10,101 nucleotides of DNA from Methylotenera_A sp031373695 (GTDB lineage: Bacteria > Pseudomonadota > Gammaproteobacteria > Burkholderiales > Methylophilaceae), in assembly GCA_031373695.1 (NCBI GenBank), contig JANMNC010000207.1, forward strand, positions 1 through 10,101, in the 5' to 3' direction. Position 1 is the stretch's first letter. The number at the start of each line of letters is the position of its first letter. The position numbers were made by a program, and so were the translations under genes. The notes under the pieces were generated by a model. The model saw only the letters and a list, made by a program, of their open reading frames with translations, was not told the origin of the DNA and did no database searches. Of this stretch, positions 1 through 6,627 are shown piece after piece.

Positions 1-536
1 CCTTTTCGCGCATTACCGATTACACTGACAGAAGTAACTGTATATTGTGGGGCGATGGCGCTGGGGCCGTAATTTTGCAAGCAACATCAGCTAATTTAGG
101 CGATAAAATCGGTATTATTTCTACGCATTTACACGCTGATGGCAAGTATGAAAGCATGTTACATGTGCCTCGCAAGGCTGAGGGTAATGATACGGTTTTA
201 ATGGAAGGCAACGCAGTATTTAAAATGGCAGTTAACACGCTAGACCAAATTGTAGATGAAACCTTAAGCGCTAATAATATGCAAAAATCTGATATCGATT
301 GGCTTGTGCCGCATCAAGCCAATATTCGTATATTGCAGGCCACCGCTAAAAAACTTGATATGCCAATGGATAAAGTGGTTATCACCGTTGATAAACATGG
401 CAACACTTCAGCCGCATCTATTCCTTTGGCTTTAGATGTTGCGGTGCGTGATGGCCGTATTAAACGCGGCAATGTCATACTAATGGAAGCGTTTGGCGGC
501 GGCTTTACTTGGGGCTCGGCGCTAATTCGGTATTGA
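1..536 (+). CDS. fabH: Beta-ketoacyl-ACP synthase III, C-terminal part (5' end outside window)
   Basis: FabH condenses acetyl-CoA with malonyl-ACP to start each fatty acid chain in the cytoplasm. The first complete codon begins at position 3, and 177 residues remain before the TGA at 534. The family is usually about 315-320 residues, so roughly the first 140, including the catalytic Cys, lie outside the window. What is visible is diagnostic: an N-terminal DYTDRSNCILWGDGAGAV block, the catalytic His in VPHQANIRI (codon 312-314) and the catalytic Asn in HGNTSAASIPLAL (codon 402-404). The C-terminal GGGFTWGSALIRY is the usual glycine-rich FabH ending. It lies upstream of fabD in the usual order; plsX and rpmF would be expected further upstream, but this cannot be seen. 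There is no frameshift or internal stop. The identification is firm and only the completeness of the gene is unknown. Confidence 0.96.
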   Translation, partial: FSRITDYTDRSNCILWGDGAGAVILQATSANLGDKIGIISTHLHADGKYESMLHVPRKAEGNDTVLMEGNAVFKMAVNTLDQIVDETLSANNMQKSDIDWLVPHQANIRILQATAKKLDMPMDKVVITVDKHGNTSAASIPLALDVAVRDGRIKRGNVILMEAFGGGFTWGSALIRY

Positions 537-541
537 TTTTA

Positions 542-626
542 GCCACAGAGTTCACAGAGAAAACCTTAAAACAAAAAATTATAAAAATAATCTGATTTTT
601 AGGGTTTTCTCTGTGTTCTCTGTGGC
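542..626. repeat. Long imperfect palindrome (REP/MITE-like hairpin) between fabH and fabD
   Basis: The arms at 542-571 and 597-626 pair over 30 positions with only a TT/TT mismatch at 551-552 against 616-617 and one G-U pair. Each arm contains two copies of a heptamer separated by TT: CACAGAG at 544-550 and 553-559, and CTCTGTG at 609-615 and 618-624. The 25-nt loop is A/T-rich and can itself form a 5-bp stem (578-582 with 587-591). A T7 run follows at 633-639, six nucleotides after the stem. Repeats of this CACAGAG type are, to my recollection, scattered in many bacterial genomes, so a dispersed palindromic element is the likely class. No target-site duplication is visible at its borders. 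It fills most of the fabH-fabD gap and would form a strong RNA hairpin in the operon transcript. Whether it terminates, is processed by RNase III, or is simply tolerated cannot be decided from sequence. Confidence 0.8.
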
Positions 627-664
627 AAGAAGTTTTTTTATAAATATATTCTAAATACAACACG

Positions 665-1600
665 ATGACAAAAATTGCATTTTTCTTTCCAGGCCAAGGC
701 TCACAATCAGTTGGCATGATGTCGGGGTTTGGTGATAATCCCATCATTAAACAAACTTTTGTTGAAGCATCTGATATTTTAGGTGTGGATTTTTGGGCAA
801 TGGCAACAGAACCTAACGAGTTGCTAAACCTTACGCAACATACACAACCTTTAATGTTAACTGCAGGCGTTGCCACATGGCGTGCCTACATTCAAGCCGC
901 TGCTAAAATAGATGCTCTGCAACCCAGTATACATGCGGGTCACAGCCTAGGCGAATATACGGCATTAGTGGTTGCAAACGCATTAAGTTTTGCAGATGCA
1001 CTGCCACTGGTTAAATTTCGGGCCGAGGCGATGCAATCGGCTGTGCCCGAGGGCGTTGGCGCAATGGCTGCAATATTGGGTTTGAGTGATGACGAGGTGC
1101 GCGCGGCTTGTGCAGAAGCCGCTCAAAGTGAGGTGTGCGAAGCCGTAAATTACAATTCAGTTGGTCAAGTAGTTATTGCAGGCAACAAAACCGCAGTTGA
1201 GCGCGGTATGGAGTTGGCAAAAGCCAAAGGTGCAAAACGCGCACTGCCACTACCTGTTAGCGTGCCATCACATTGTGCTTTAATGCGCCCAGCAGCAGAA
1301 AAATTAGCAGAATACTTAAAGCATATAACGATAAATGTACCGCAAACACCAGTAATGCATAATGCCGATGTGGCTTGTTATAACGATGCAGTGGCAATAA
1401 AAGCGGCGCTAGTGCGCCAACTTTATAGTCCAGTTCGCTGGGTAGAGACAGTGCAGGCTATTTACGCGCAAGGCATTACTAATAGCGCAGAATGTGGCCC
1501 TGGCAAAGTGTTGTCTGGGCTTACCAAAAGAATCGTTGCAGAATTACCTTGTACAGCTTTAACTTCAAACGAAGCAATTGCAGAGTACATTAAACTTTAA
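665..1600 (+). CDS. fabD: Malonyl-CoA:ACP transacylase
   Basis: FabD transfers malonyl from CoA to the phosphopantetheine arm of AcpP, supplying the extender unit for FabH and FabF. The 311-residue protein has the family length (E. coli about 309). It shows FFFPGQGSQ at residues 6-14 with oxyanion-hole Gln11, the nucleophile elbow GHSLGEY with Ser94, the malonyl-binding Arg119, catalytic His203 in VSVPSHCALM, Gln252 in RQLYSPVRW, and GPGKVLSGL near residue 278. ATG 665 is the only sensible start, because an in-frame TAA at 641 lies just upstream. No Shine-Dalgarno sequence is visible in front of it (the region is AT-rich, ending ATACAACACG). It follows the palindromic element and precedes fabG by 33 nt, consistent with the fab operon. 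All key residues are present. Confidence 0.98.
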   Translation: MTKIAFFFPGQGSQSVGMMSGFGDNPIIKQTFVEASDILGVDFWAMATEPNELLNLTQHTQPLMLTAGVATWRAYIQAAAKIDALQPSIHAGHSLGEYTALVVANALSFADALPLVKFRAEAMQSAVPEGVGAMAAILGLSDDEVRAACAEAAQSEVCEAVNYNSVGQVVIAGNKTAVERGMELAKAKGAKRALPLPVSVPSHCALMRPAAEKLAEYLKHITINVPQTPVMHNADVACYNDAVAIKAALVRQLYSPVRWVETVQAIYAQGITNSAECGPGKVLSGLTKRIVAELPCTALTSNEAIAEYIKL

Positions 1601-1633
1601 TATATAAAATCAATTACTTAAAAGGTTTATTTA

Positions 1634-2386
1634 ATGTCTAATATTATACTAGATAATCAAGTTGCATTAGTGACAGGCGCTAGCAGAGGTATTGGTGCTG
1701 CTATTGCGCACGAGCTTGGTAAACAAGGTGCAACCGTCATTGGTACAGCCACCAGCGCAAGCGGTGCAGAAAATATCAGTGCAACATTAAAAACTGCAGG
1801 TGTTAAAGGCATGGGCTTAGCCTTAGATGTTAATGATGCCAGCCAAATTGAAGCAGCATTAAAACAAATTGCCGCTGAATTTGGTGATGTTTCAATACTA
1901 GTGAACAACGCGGGCATTACCAAAGATACTTTGCTGATGCGTATGAGTGAAGATGATTGGGATGGCGTATTATCAACTAATTTAAAGTCAGTTTTTCGCA
2001 TGAGCCAAGCCGTACTGCGCCCTATGATGAAAGCGCGTGTTGGTCGTATTATCAGTATTTCTAGCGTAGTGGGCCACATGGGCAACGCAGGCCAAACCAA
2101 TTATGCTGCGGCTAAAGCGGGCATGACAGGCTTTACTAAATCGTTAGCGGCAGAAGTAGGCAGCCGCAATATTACGGTGAATTGTGTAGCACCAGGCTTT
2201 ATAGAAACCGACATGACAGCAGAACTACCTGAAGCCATCAAAAATAAAATGCTAGAGCGTGTGCCACTTGGCCGATTAGGTAATGTGAATGAAATAGCGG
2301 CTACAGTGGCGTTTTTGGCATCACCAAGCGCTGCTTATATTACTGGCGAAACCATTCATGTAAATGGCGGCATGTATATGGTTTAG
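1634..2386 (+). CDS. fabG: 3-oxoacyl-ACP reductase (SDR family)
   Basis: FabG reduces 3-ketoacyl-ACP to 3-hydroxyacyl-ACP with NADPH, the first reduction of each elongation cycle. It is a 250-residue classical short-chain dehydrogenase. The cofactor-binding TGASRGIG is at residues 14-21, NNAG at 91-94, and the catalytic tetrad is Asn116, Ser144 (ISSVVGHMG), Tyr157 and Lys161 (NYAAAKAG). The C-terminal GETIHVNGGMYM is typical of FabG. An AAAGG Shine-Dalgarno at 1621-1625, eight nucleotides before ATG 1634, supports the start. It lies between fabD and acpP, the expected operon position, which separates it from the many other SDR paralogues. Length and residues are all normal. Confidence 0.98.
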   Translation: MSNIILDNQVALVTGASRGIGAAIAHELGKQGATVIGTATSASGAENISATLKTAGVKGMGLALDVNDASQIEAALKQIAAEFGDVSILVNNAGITKDTLLMRMSEDDWDGVLSTNLKSVFRMSQAVLRPMMKARVGRIISISSVVGHMGNAGQTNYAAAKAGMTGFTKSLAAEVGSRNITVNCVAPGFIETDMTAELPEAIKNKMLERVPLGRLGNVNEIAATVAFLASPSAAYITGETIHVNGGMYMV

Positions 2387-2443
2387 AGGGTGTCGTTGCA
2401 GGGGTAAAATGACAATAAAAAGTGACACGACTCAGACTAATTG

Positions 2444-2458
2444 GCTAAATTAATTAGC
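2444..2458. promoter_or_regulatory. AT-rich dyad upstream of acpP promoter, possible operator
   Basis: The 15-bp sequence GCTAAATTAATTAGC has 5-bp outer arms (2444-2448 and 2454-2458) that are perfectly complementary, and six of its seven symmetric positions match. It lies about 17 bp upstream of the proposed -35 of acpP, in the 161-bp fabG-acpP gap. Its position would suit a transcription factor site, but I recognise no known regulator consensus. In such AT-rich sequence a short dyad can occur by chance. Confidence 0.22.
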
Positions 2459-2475
2459 TGGGCTACATATAGTTT

Positions 2476-2503
2476 TTGCTTTTAATGAGAGTTTTGTTAA
2501 AAT
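2476..2503 (+). promoter_or_regulatory. Putative sigma-70 promoter of acpP
   Basis: TTGCTT (-35, 2476-2481) and TAAAAT (-10, 2498-2503) are separated by 16 bp. They lie in the fabG-acpP gap and are preceded by an A/T-rich stretch that could act as an UP element. Transcription would start near 2510 and leave a leader of about 38 nt before the acpP ATG. A dedicated promoter fits the known need for far more carrier protein than Fab enzymes. The assignment rests on motif match and position only. Confidence 0.5.
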
Positions 2504-2547
2504 GCTAAAAGTTTAGAAATAAATCTTTTCAACAAAGGGGTAATTAG

Positions 2548-2784
2548 ATGTCTGACATCGAACAACGTGTAAAAAAAATTGTTTGCGAACAACTAGGCGC
2601 AAACGAGGCTGATGTAAAAAATGCATCATCTTTTGTGGATGACTTAGGTGCCGACTCGCTTGATACAGTAGAGCTAGTAATGGCGCTAGAAGAAGAGTTT
2701 GATTGTGAAATTCCAGACGAAGAAGCTGAAAAAATCACCACAGTACAATTAGCGATTGATTACATCAATACTAACCTCAAATAA
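2548..2784 (+). CDS. acpP: Acyl carrier protein
   Basis: AcpP carries growing acyl chains on a 4'-phosphopantetheine arm and serves FabD, FabH, FabG and FabF, as well as lipid and lipid A synthesis. The protein is 78 residues, acidic and typical in length. The attachment site is Ser37 in GADSLD (residues 34-39), followed by the recognition helix region TVELVMALEEEF. A strong AAAGGGG Shine-Dalgarno at 2534-2540 stands seven nucleotides before the ATG and is the best ribosome binding site in the window, fitting high expression. A promoter-like sequence lies upstream and a hairpin lies 11 nt downstream of the stop, so acpP may be made both as part of the fab transcript and as its own short mRNA. 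The identification is certain. Confidence 0.99.
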   Translation: MSDIEQRVKKIVCEQLGANEADVKNASSFVDDLGADSLDTVELVMALEEEFDCEIPDEEAEKITTVQLAIDYINTNLK

Positions 2785-2795
2785 ATTTAATACCT

Positions 2796-2817
2796 TCAGC
2801 CCTCATCAGAGGGCTGA
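2796..2817 (+). terminator. Hairpin after acpP, partial terminator or mRNA 3'-end stabiliser
   Basis: A perfect 9-bp stem TCAGCCCTC/GAGGGCTGA (2796-2804 and 2809-2817) closes on an ATCA tetraloop. It begins 11 nt after the acpP stop. The following TTGTTATTA contains U residues but no uninterrupted run, so termination is probably incomplete and would allow read-through into fabF. This fits an abundant short acpP mRNA with a minor acpP-fabF transcript. Confidence 0.65.
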
Positions 2818-2856
2818 TTGTTATTAAACATCATTATTTACCAAGAGTTTTAAACT

Positions 2857-4092
2857 ATGACTGCTAAACGTAGAGTTGTTATCACCGGTTTAGGTGTGGT
2901 TTCTCCTGTTGGAATCGGTACCACCAACGCTTGGAATAGCTTGATTAAAGGGCAGTCTGGCATTACTCGCATTACCAAGTTTGACCCAACCAATTTCAAC
3001 TCGCAAATTGCTGGTGAAGTAAAAAACTTTAATGTTGAAGATTATTTACCTGCAAAAGACGCGCGCCGTATGGATACTTTTATTCAATACGGATTGGTGG
3101 CGGGCATTGAGGCATTTAAAGATTCTGGCTTGCAAGTCACCGAACAAAATGCTGAGCGCATTGGCGTTTCTATTGGCTCTGGTATTGGTGGTTTGGGCTT
3201 AATTGAAACAACCAATGATAATTACGATGAAGGTGGCCCACGTAAAATTTCGCCATTTTTTATCCCTGGCACCATCATTAATATGATTTCTGGCAATTTA
3301 AGCATTATGTTTGGCTTAAAAGGCCCAAATGTAGCGATTGTTACAGCTTGCACAACAGGCACACACAGCATCGGCGATGCAGCACGCATGATTGAATATG
3401 GTGATGCCGATGTGATGGTAGCTGGTGGTGCGGAAGCCGCAATCACCGAGCTTAGTGTTGGTGGATTCGCATCTGCCCGCGCATTATCCAATCGTAACGA
3501 TGATCCAGCCACTGCTAGCCGTCCTTGGGATAAAGACCGTGATGGATTTGTAATAGGCGAGGGTGCAGGCGTAATGGTGCTAGAAGAGTACGAGCATGCA
3601 AAAGCACGCGGCGCACGCATATATGCGGAGCTGAGCGGTTATGGTATGAGCGCAGATGCTTATCACATGACCGCACCAAATATGGATGGACCACGCAGAT
3701 CTATGGTTAACGCACTTAAGAATGCAGGTATTAACCCAACAGACGTACAGTTTATGAATGCGCATGGCACGTCTACACCATTAGGCGATGCCAATGAAAC
3801 CAATGCTATTAAAGCGACATTTGCAGAGCATGCTTACAAATTGGTAGTTAACTCAACTAAATCAATGACAGGCCATTTATTGGGTGGCGCTGGTGGTCTA
3901 GAATCAGTGTTTACGGTGCTTTCTATTTACAATCAAATATCGCCACCTACCATTAATATTTTCAACCAAGACTCAGAGTGCGATTTAGACTATTGTGCCA
4001 ATACTGCACGAGATTTAAAAATTACTTATGCGCTTAAAAACAACTTTGGTTTTGGTGGCACAAACGGTAGTTTGGTGTTTAAGAAAATATAA
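2857..4092 (+). CDS. fabF: Beta-ketoacyl-ACP synthase II
   Basis: FabF elongates acyl-ACP by decarboxylative condensation with malonyl-ACP. The 411 residues match the family (about 410-415). The thiolase-fold catalytic triad is complete: Cys165 in VTACTTGTH, His303 in NAHGTSTPLGD and His340 in KSMTGHLLGGAGG, with conserved Lys335. The C-terminal NNFGFGGTNGSL carries the gating Phe/Gly loop of FabF/FabB. The long N-terminal RVVITGLGVVSPVG is typical of FabF rather than FabB. An AAGAG at 2843-2847, nine nucleotides before ATG 2857, serves as ribosome binding site. It follows acpP directly, as in most proteobacteria, and ends before a clear terminator, which marks the end of the fatty acid block. 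Confidence 0.98.
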   Translation: MTAKRRVVITGLGVVSPVGIGTTNAWNSLIKGQSGITRITKFDPTNFNSQIAGEVKNFNVEDYLPAKDARRMDTFIQYGLVAGIEAFKDSGLQVTEQNAERIGVSIGSGIGGLGLIETTNDNYDEGGPRKISPFFIPGTIINMISGNLSIMFGLKGPNVAIVTACTTGTHSIGDAARMIEYGDADVMVAGGAEAAITELSVGGFASARALSNRNDDPATASRPWDKDRDGFVIGEGAGVMVLEEYEHAKARGARIYAELSGYGMSADAYHMTAPNMDGPRRSMVNALKNAGINPTDVQFMNAHGTSTPLGDANETNAIKATFAEHAYKLVVNSTKSMTGHLLGGAGGLESVFTVLSIYNQISPPTINIFNQDSECDLDYCANTARDLKITYALKNNFGFGGTNGSLVFKKI

Positions 4093-4122
4093 ACTTTAAA
4101 AAGTCAGCTCAAATTAGTATAT

Positions 4123-4154
4123 AGCTTGCAAATTGATAGTTTGCAGGCTTTTTT
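4123..4154 (+). terminator. Rho-independent terminator after fabF
   Basis: AGCTTGCAAA (4123-4132) pairs with TTTGCAGGCT (4140-4149) in a 10-bp stem with one G-U, closing a 7-nt loop (TTGATAG). The stem runs directly into a TTTTTT run at 4149-4154. It lies 30 nt after the fabF stop and about 31 nt before the pabC ATG. This is the best intrinsic terminator in the window and separates the fab genes from the pabC-mltG-tmk block, with some read-through expected because no clear pabC promoter follows it. Confidence 0.8.
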
Positions 4155-4185
4155 ATTGCCGCTAGCTATGGTTTAATTGCTACTC

Positions 4186-5004
4186 ATGGCGCATAACTCT
4201 ACATACTTAATTAACGGCAGTTTTAATCTCGTTATATCGCCACTAGACCGCGGCTTTGCTTATGGTGATGGTGTTTTTCGTACACTTATTGTACGTGACG
4301 GCCAACCAGAAAACTGGCCACTACATTATCAAAAATTAGTTGCCGATTGCGCTGCAATTAATATTGTTTGCCCTAGTGCAGAAATTCTAATGAGTGATTT
4401 GCTGCAGCTATTTTCACTGACAGAAACTGCAGTCGCTAAAATTATAATCACTCGTGGCGAGGGTGAGCGCGGGTATGCACTGCCCGCTATTACAGCACCC
4501 ATGCGGGTTTTGCTTAAATCTGCTCTACGTAGTTACCCAGAAAGCCATTTTACTGATGGCGTTAATTTGCATGTGTGTTCAACGCAATTAGCCGCACAGC
4601 CGCTATTGGCCGGGGTTAAACATTTAAATAGACTTGAAAACGTACTAGCTCGCATGGAGTGGACTGATCCAAACATTGCTGATGGCGTTATGCTAGACAT
4701 GGAAAACAATGTAATTGAATGTACTGCGGCTAATATTTTTGCCCGCTTTAATGACACGCTTATTACGCCAAGCCTTGTACAATGCGGTATTGCAGGCATT
4801 ACACGACAGCGCATTATTGATAACGCCCATTTGTGGTTATTAAAAGCCAAAGTCAGTAAGTTAAGTTTAGAGCAATTGTTTTCTGCCGATGAAGTTATTA
4901 TTACTAATAGTTTGTTCGGTGTATGGCAGGTAAAAAACATTATGCTAAGAAACTGGGAGCCCAACACCTTGGCTAAAAATATAAGAAAAACTTTAAAAGT
5001 ATGA
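4186..5004 (+). CDS. pabC: Aminodeoxychorismate lyase (PLP-dependent)
   Basis: PabC is a fold-type IV PLP enzyme that eliminates pyruvate from 4-amino-4-deoxychorismate to give p-aminobenzoate for folate. Counting from ATG 4186 it has 272 residues, as expected. The N-terminal SPLDRGFAYGDGVFRTL (residues 18-34), the PLP lysine in AGVKHLNRLENVLAR (probably Lys145), ECTAANIF with Glu179, and DEVIITNSLFGVWQV (235-249) are the family signatures. An in-frame TAA at 4174 limits the start to TTG 4177 or ATG 4186. Neither has a clear Shine-Dalgarno, and I prefer the ATG. The related family members are D-amino-acid and branched-chain aminotransferases, but the GVWQV ending and the position between fabF and mltG favour PabC. 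The stop overlaps the mltG start in ATGA, pointing to coupled translation. Confidence 0.93.
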   Translation: MAHNSTYLINGSFNLVISPLDRGFAYGDGVFRTLIVRDGQPENWPLHYQKLVADCAAINIVCPSAEILMSDLLQLFSLTETAVAKIIITRGEGERGYALPAITAPMRVLLKSALRSYPESHFTDGVNLHVCSTQLAAQPLLAGVKHLNRLENVLARMEWTDPNIADGVMLDMENNVIECTAANIFARFNDTLITPSLVQCGIAGITRQRIIDNAHLWLLKAKVSKLSLEQLFSADEVIITNSLFGVWQVKNIMLRNWEPNTLAKNIRKTLKV

Positions 5005-6008
5005 TGCGATTGATTAAATATGCCTTGTTTTTAAGCTTTTTAGCGGCTTTTAGCCTCAGTGCTTGGTTGTTAATTTATGCTAAAACCTCACTTAATCTTG
5101 CACCGCAAGCACAAGAAATCAACATCAAACCTAAAAGCGGTTTAAAAAGTATTGCCAATCAATTGGTAGATCAGGGCGTGCTAAAACATGCTTGGCCATT
5201 TGTGGCCTTGGGCAAAATATTACGCAAAGAACCCTATTTACAGGCGGGCGATTACACACTTAATAAAAACATTACACCGTATCAGCTAATGTTATCGCTT
5301 AATCATGGCAAAGCCACGCAGGGCAGTATTACTTTTATAGAAGGTAAAACCTTTAAACAGATGCGTGAAAAGCTCGCCAACAATGATGCAGTTAATAGCA
5401 CGATTGAAAACTTAACTGATACAGAAGTGATGCGACTAGTGGGTAAGGGTGAGAAATACGCAGAAGGCTTGTTTTTCCCTGATACTTTTTATTTCGACCG
5501 TGGCACTAAAGATATTGTATTGCTAAAAAGATCGTACGAAAGCATGCAAACCAAGCTAGAAACAGCTTGGGCTAATCGTGCACCAAATTTACCCTATAAA
5601 AATAGTTATGAAGCGCTAATTATGGCGTCAATTGTAGAGAAAGAAACGGGAAAAGCGAGCGAGCGACCTATGATTGCGGGCGTTTTTCTAAACCGCCTGC
5701 GCATTGGTATGCGCTTGCAAACAGATCCCACCGTTATTTACGGAATGGGTGCGCGTTACGATGGTAATATTCGCCGAAAAGATTTAACTACTGATACCAT
5801 TTACAATACTTATACGCGTGATGGACTGCCGCCTACGCCAATTGCAATGCCAGGCTTGGCTTCGATTGCAGCGGTTTTGCATCCAGAAAAAACCAAAGCC
5901 TTATATTTTGTAGGAAAAGGCGATGGTAGCCACGCATTTTCAGCCTCGCTAGTTGAACATAATCGTGCGGTAGCCAAGTACCAACTAAAAAGAAAAGCCA
6001 AGAAATAA
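5001..6008 (+). CDS. mltG: Endolytic murein transglycosylase
   Basis: MltG (YceG) cleaves nascent peptidoglycan strands endolytically and is thought to set glycan length beside the synthases at the inner membrane. The 335-residue protein has an N-terminal membrane anchor (about residues 5-27, hydrophobic after a short basic start), a periplasmic LysM-like region (about 38-105), and the YceG catalytic domain. The catalytic Glu lies in the ASIVEKETG motif at 209-217, followed by NRLRIGMRLQTDPTVIYG (231-248), the most conserved stretch of the family. YNTYTRDGLPPTPIAMPG at 268-285 is equally typical. The start overlaps the pabC stop by four bases (ATGA). A second ATG follows at 5004, so the first Met may be one codon later. 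No strong Shine-Dalgarno is seen, so coupling to pabC is likely. Confidence 0.97.
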   Translation: MMRLIKYALFLSFLAAFSLSAWLLIYAKTSLNLAPQAQEINIKPKSGLKSIANQLVDQGVLKHAWPFVALGKILRKEPYLQAGDYTLNKNITPYQLMLSLNHGKATQGSITFIEGKTFKQMREKLANNDAVNSTIENLTDTEVMRLVGKGEKYAEGLFFPDTFYFDRGTKDIVLLKRSYESMQTKLETAWANRAPNLPYKNSYEALIMASIVEKETGKASERPMIAGVFLNRLRIGMRLQTDPTVIYGMGARYDGNIRRKDLTTDTIYNTYTRDGLPPTPIAMPGLASIAAVLHPEKTKALYFVGKGDGSHAFSASLVEHNRAVAKYQLKRKAKK

Positions 6009-6620
6009 ATGACAAAAAAAGGTAGATTTATCACTTTAGAAGGTATGGATGGTGCTGGTAAAAGCACACATATTTCCACCATTATTGCTTTGCTAGAAAA
6101 AAAACAGGTAGAAGTGGTTTCTACACGTGAGCCAGGCGGAACCTTGCTTGGTGAGGAGTTGCGTGCTTTGTTATTGCACGAATCTATGCATCCAGAAACT
6201 GAAACTTTATTGATGTTTGCTGCTAGGCGCGAGCATATTGATCAAGTAATTGCGCCTGCTTTAGCGCGCGGTGCTTATGTGCTTTCTGACCGTTTTACTG
6301 ATGCCACTTACGCCTATCAATGTGGCGCTAAAGGTGTGGCGGTTAACAAAATTGAACAATTAGAAGCTTGGGTGCAGGGTGATTTACAGCCTAATCTTAC
6401 TTTATTATTTGATGTGCCGGCTGAGGTTAGCTTGCAAAGGCTTGCCAGTGCTCGTGCACCCGATAAATTTGAGCGTGAGAATATTCATTTTTTTGAAAAA
6501 TTGCGCTTAGCTTATTTAGCTAGAGCATTAAAAAACCCACAGCGCTTTTATATTATTGACGCAAATCAATCGATTGAAAAAGTTAAAGTTTTAGTTGAAC
6601 AAGCAATTTCAACTCTTTAA
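6009..6620 (+). CDS. tmk: Thymidylate (dTMP) kinase
   Basis: Tmk phosphorylates dTMP to dTDP with ATP, the committed step to dTTP for DNA synthesis. The 203-residue protein shows the P-loop GMDGAGKS at residues 12-19, the TREPGGT segment at 39-45 that contacts the nucleotide, AARREHIDQVI (71-81), and the DRF motif at 94-96 (the usual DRY/DRF). The LID region is around residues 144-158 (RLASARAPDKFERE), rich in Arg as in bacterial enzymes. The ATG directly abuts the mltG TAA (TAAATG), so no intergenic space exists, and translation probably depends on ribosomes finishing mltG. The order mltG-tmk-holB is widely conserved. Identification is firm. Confidence 0.98.
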   Translation: MTKKGRFITLEGMDGAGKSTHISTIIALLEKKQVEVVSTREPGGTLLGEELRALLLHESMHPETETLLMFAARREHIDQVIAPALARGAYVLSDRFTDATYAYQCGAKGVAVNKIEQLEAWVQGDLQPNLTLLFDVPAEVSLQRLASARAPDKFERENIHFFEKLRLAYLARALKNPQRFYIIDANQSIEKVKVLVEQAISTL

Positions 6621-6627
6621 TTAAGTT

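Noticed and set aside
616..644. Possible fabD promoter TTCTCT-17-TATAAA
   Set aside because: The -35 match is poor and lies inside the palindrome arm; the region is so AT-rich that a -10-like hexamer is expected by chance.
505..876. Antisense reading frame across the fabH-fabD gap with a repeated HREHREN-like peptide
   Set aside because: The repeat peptide is just the translation of the CACAGAG heptamers, and the rest overlaps fabH and fabD antisense. No start signal or family resemblance supports a gene.
3222..3765. Antisense reading frames within fabF
   Set aside because: They are mirror frames of a well-conserved gene, with no start signals or recognisable protein features.
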